From: Auanema rhodensis
Lineage: Eukaryota; Nematoda; Chromadorea; Rhabditida; Rhabditidae
Direction: 5' to 3'
NCBI GenBank assembly: GCA_964057225.1
Contig: OZ059900.1
Location: 5,900,501 to 5,964,500, forward strand
Length of the DNA stretch: 64,000 nt
In this document: positions 61,139 through 64,000 of the stretch, piece after piece
Position numbering within the stretch: position 1 is the first letter of the stretch
Layout: each line of letters begins with the position of its first letter
Translations under genes and position numbers: made by a program
The notes under the pieces: generated by a model
Database searches by the model: none
Seen by the model: only the letters and a program-made list of their open reading frames with translations
What the model was told of the DNA's origin: nothing

Positions 61139-64000
61139 ATGAGCAATAGTGAGCAGGAGCAGCCATTCTGGAAATCTCAAGATGATATTGTAATTTCGGG
61201 TGTTTCTGGACGTTTTCCAAGGTAAGATAAGAATTTTTCGCTTTAATATTCTTTAAATACTATAAGAAAACCTAAAACATCTCAAACAATGGGATAATGT
61301 TTAAAGAAAATTTTAAGTATGCTCTAATAAGAAATATTGCTCGAATGAGAAATCCAAATCAAATCAAATAGTTAACGTTCTGATAAAATATTTTTGAATA
61401 ATATTGGGGATTTCTTATAAATTTTCATTGTTTCAGATGTGAAAACGTAGATGAATTTGCTGAGAAACTTTTAGCTGGAGAAGATTTAATTACTGAGGAT
61501 GATCTCAGATGGCCACCTGGTTAGAACAGTTGACTGACTTTTGAATAATAAATACAATATATTAAGGATTCTATGATCTCCCAAAACGACATGGAAAACT
61601 CAAAGAGTTGAAAAAATTCGATGCTCAATTTTTCTCAGTTACTCCAAAGCAAGCCAACTATATGGATCCGCAAGTGAGAATTCTTCTCGAAGTAACTTTT
61701 GAAGCTATGGTTGATGCAGGTATGACTTACAATGCAAATAATCAGTTAACTCATTTCGTTTAGGTATCAATCCATACGACTTGCGTGGTTCTCGTACTGG
61801 TGTGTTTGTTGGATGTTCCGGCTCTGAGACATCTGCAGCTCTCACCCAAGATCCAGAAGCTGTAACTGGTTACTCGTTGACCGGATGTGTTGGTGCTATG
61901 TTTGCCAACCGTCTTTCTTTCACATTCAACTTGCAAGGACCATCTTTTTCGGTGGACACTGCTTGTTCTAGTTCTCTTTTAGCTTTACAACTGGCTGTTG
62001 ATTCCATTCGTCAGGTACGGATTTTTATACATATTGATAGTGTTCATCGAAACTTTTAGGGACAATGTGATGCTGCTATTGTTGCTGGATCTCATTTAAC
62101 TCTCACACCAACAGTTGCTCTGCAGTTCTTAAGACTTGGAATGTTAACCGACAAAGGAATGTGCCGTTCCTTTGATGACAACGGCGATGGTTACTGTCGT
62201 ACTGAAGGAATAGCTGCTATTTTCATCCAGAGAAAAGAGAAGGCTCAACGTCTTTATGCAACTATTCTTCACGCAAAATCTAGCACTGATGGAAATAAAG
62301 AACAAGGAATTACATTTCCTTCCGGAGCTAGACAAGCTCAACTTCTCGAAGAAGTATATGGAGAAGCTAATATCAACCCAAATGATGTTTATTATGTAGA
62401 AGCTCATGGTACTGGAACTAAGGTATGTCATTTAAATAAATTTTGTTTTAAAACGTGAATGATTCAGGTTGGAGATCCTCAAGAAGCTAATGCTATCTGC
62501 CAAGTATTTTGCTCTAACCGAACCGAACCTCTCTTGATTGGTTCAGTTAAATCCAATATGGGTCACGCTGAACCTGCTTCTGGTCTTTGTTCAATCGCTA
62601 AGGTAAAAAATAAAAAAATTGTTAAAACAGTTATATTCAATCTTAGATTCTTCTATCCATTGAACGTCGACAAATTCCACCTAATCTTCATTTTGAAACA
62701 CCAAATCAATATATTCCTGGATTAGTAGACGGTCGCCTGAAAGTTGTTACTGAACCAACTCCAATTCATGATGGAGCCATTATTGGAATAAACTCTTTCG
62801 GTTTTGGAGGTTCCAACACTCACGTTGTTCTCAAAGTCACTGATCACGCTGCGAAAGAACACCCCAAGTCATCCTTCCCCAAAGTTCTCACCTATTCTGG
62901 AAGAACCAAAGAAGCTATTGCCAATGTTTTCGAAAATGTTGAAAAGCATATGGACAATACACATCTTCAATCTTTGTTATCTAACCAGGCCAATATGCCA
63001 GCCAAGGATTGTCCATTCAGAGGATACATGATCATGTATCGGGATGGTGATGTAGCTCCACTTAAAGACATTCAGAAGGTTAGTTATTCTAAAGATGGGT
63101 ACGGTAATCTTTATTCTTTTACAGGTCAGTATTACTGAAGCAAGACCTGTTTACTTCATTTATTCTGGTATGGGATCCCAATGGCCTGGAATGGCTCAAA
63201 AGCTGATGTGCATCCCATTGTTTGACAATTCTCTTCGTGAATCAAGCAAAGTGAGCTGGCAATATACTTGTAATCGTTATATTCTTCTTATAGTGTCTTG
63301 AAGAGTTTGGACTTGACGTCTACAAAATGCTTTGCAACTCTGATCCTGAGCAATACAAATCGAATACATTGAATTGCATGTTGGCCATCACTGCTATTCA
63401 AATTGCTCTTACTGACGTTATGTATGCTCTTGAAGTTACTCCTGATGGAATCATTGGACATTCCACTGGAGAAATGGGATGTGGTTATGCCGATGGATGT
63501 ATAACTCGAGAACAAACAATGCGTCTTGCTTACCACCGTGGTACAACTATGATGAAACACAAAGAGATTACTGGTGCTATGGCTGCTGTTGGTCTTACAT
63601 GGGAAGAAGCTACAGCCCAATGCCCAGAAGGTGTTGTTCCAGCTTGTCACAACGGAGCTGATTCCGTTACCATTTCTGGTACTGCTGAAGGAGTCGAAAA
63701 AATGGTTAAAGATTTAACTGACAAAGGAGTGTTTGCAAAGGTATTTTACTTCACCAATTCTGATATGAGAATTTGAATTACAGATGGTTGACTCATCTGG
63801 TATTCCTTTCCATTCTCCTATGATGGCTAAGGCTAGAGAGCCTATGCTGGAAGCTATGAAAGTAGCAGTTCCCCATCCTAAGCCCCGTACATCTAAGTGG
63901 ATTTCCACCTCTATTCCTGAATCGGAATGGGAAAGTGACTTGGCTGCTACTTGGTAACAACAGTTTCAATTTCATATTTCACTAAAACTTTTTATTTCAG
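61139..64000 (+). CDS. fasn-1: Animal type I fatty acid synthase, N-terminal part (KS, linker, MAT); cut by window end
   Basis: Ten complete exons: 61139-61221, 61437-61519, 61567-61719, 61764-62014, 62060-62422, 62468-62602, 62647-63078, 63125-63250, 63294-63740, 63784-63953. The sequence stops at a TTTATTTCAG acceptor, so the next exon begins just beyond. They encode ~747 of an expected ~2500 residues. Ketosynthase: VDTACSSS with Cys174, EAHGTGT with His306, NMGH with His344, and [11 protein letters not shown]. Malonyl/acetyl transferase: [17 protein letters not shown] with Ser599, and PFHSPM with His701. Spacing agrees with human FASN (Cys161, His293, His331, Ser581, His683). The enzyme makes palmitate from acetyl- and malonyl-CoA in the cytosol. 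The N-terminal [19 protein letters not shown] opening fits this family. All catalytic residues in view are intact. Confidence 0.97.

Noticed and set aside
1-64000. tRNA, rRNA, spliced-leader RNA, U6 or CRISPR sequences
   Set aside because: I looked for T-loop, leader and snRNA core sequences and for regular direct repeats and saw none; a covariance-model search would be decisive.

Overview
The window is eukaryotic DNA, roughly one third G+C by eye, with gene islands separated by long AT-rich non-coding stretches. The organism is almost certainly a nematode. A divergent pair of muscle myosin regulatory light-chain genes encodes a 170-residue protein with the C. elegans MLC-1/MLC-2 signature. 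Most introns are only about 42-60 nt. Eight genes have a 3' splice site 3-29 nt before their start codon, as expected for spliced-leader trans-splicing. Splice acceptors vary (TTTCAG, TTTTAG, CTATAG, even AAAG), so it does not look like Caenorhabditis itself. All gene models below were assembled by hand from splice sites and reading frame; every internal exon junction keeps frame.

Layout: 1-5750 no recognised gene (one strong hairpin, one poly-G tract); 5751-6616 (-) secreted GPI-type Ly6/uPAR protein; 7964-10583 (+) SIRT7-type sirtuin with a long acidic tail, then a possible 63-residue two-helix membrane protein; 12033-19992 (-) TIA-1/TIAR-type RNA-binding protein with an Ala/Pro-rich N-terminus in place of RRM1; 24694-25574 (+) ILRUN-type UBA-like/NBR1-like protein; 26565-27263 (-) and 30298-30996 (+) two identical-looking muscle regulatory light chains in a 1.25-kb-arm inverted repeat; 34520-35682 (-) synaptogyrin; 41944-42255 (-) a 77-residue two-helix membrane protein of unknown function; 43799-46580 (-) HMX/NK-5 homeobox gene flanked by an 8-kb desert; 54483-56265 (+) TMEM237-type ciliary transition-zone protein; 61139 to window end (+) the first ~747 residues of an animal type I fatty acid synthase.

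The genes do not form a pathway. They are independent metazoan housekeeping, muscle, neuronal and ciliary genes. I found no mobile-element protein, rRNA, tRNA or CRISPR array. The most notable features are the near-perfect inverted light-chain duplication (including introns and promoter), a miRNA-precursor-like hairpin at 1889-1969, motif departures in the sirtuin, and two small uncharacterised membrane proteins. I do not see a credible wholly new multi-gene system.
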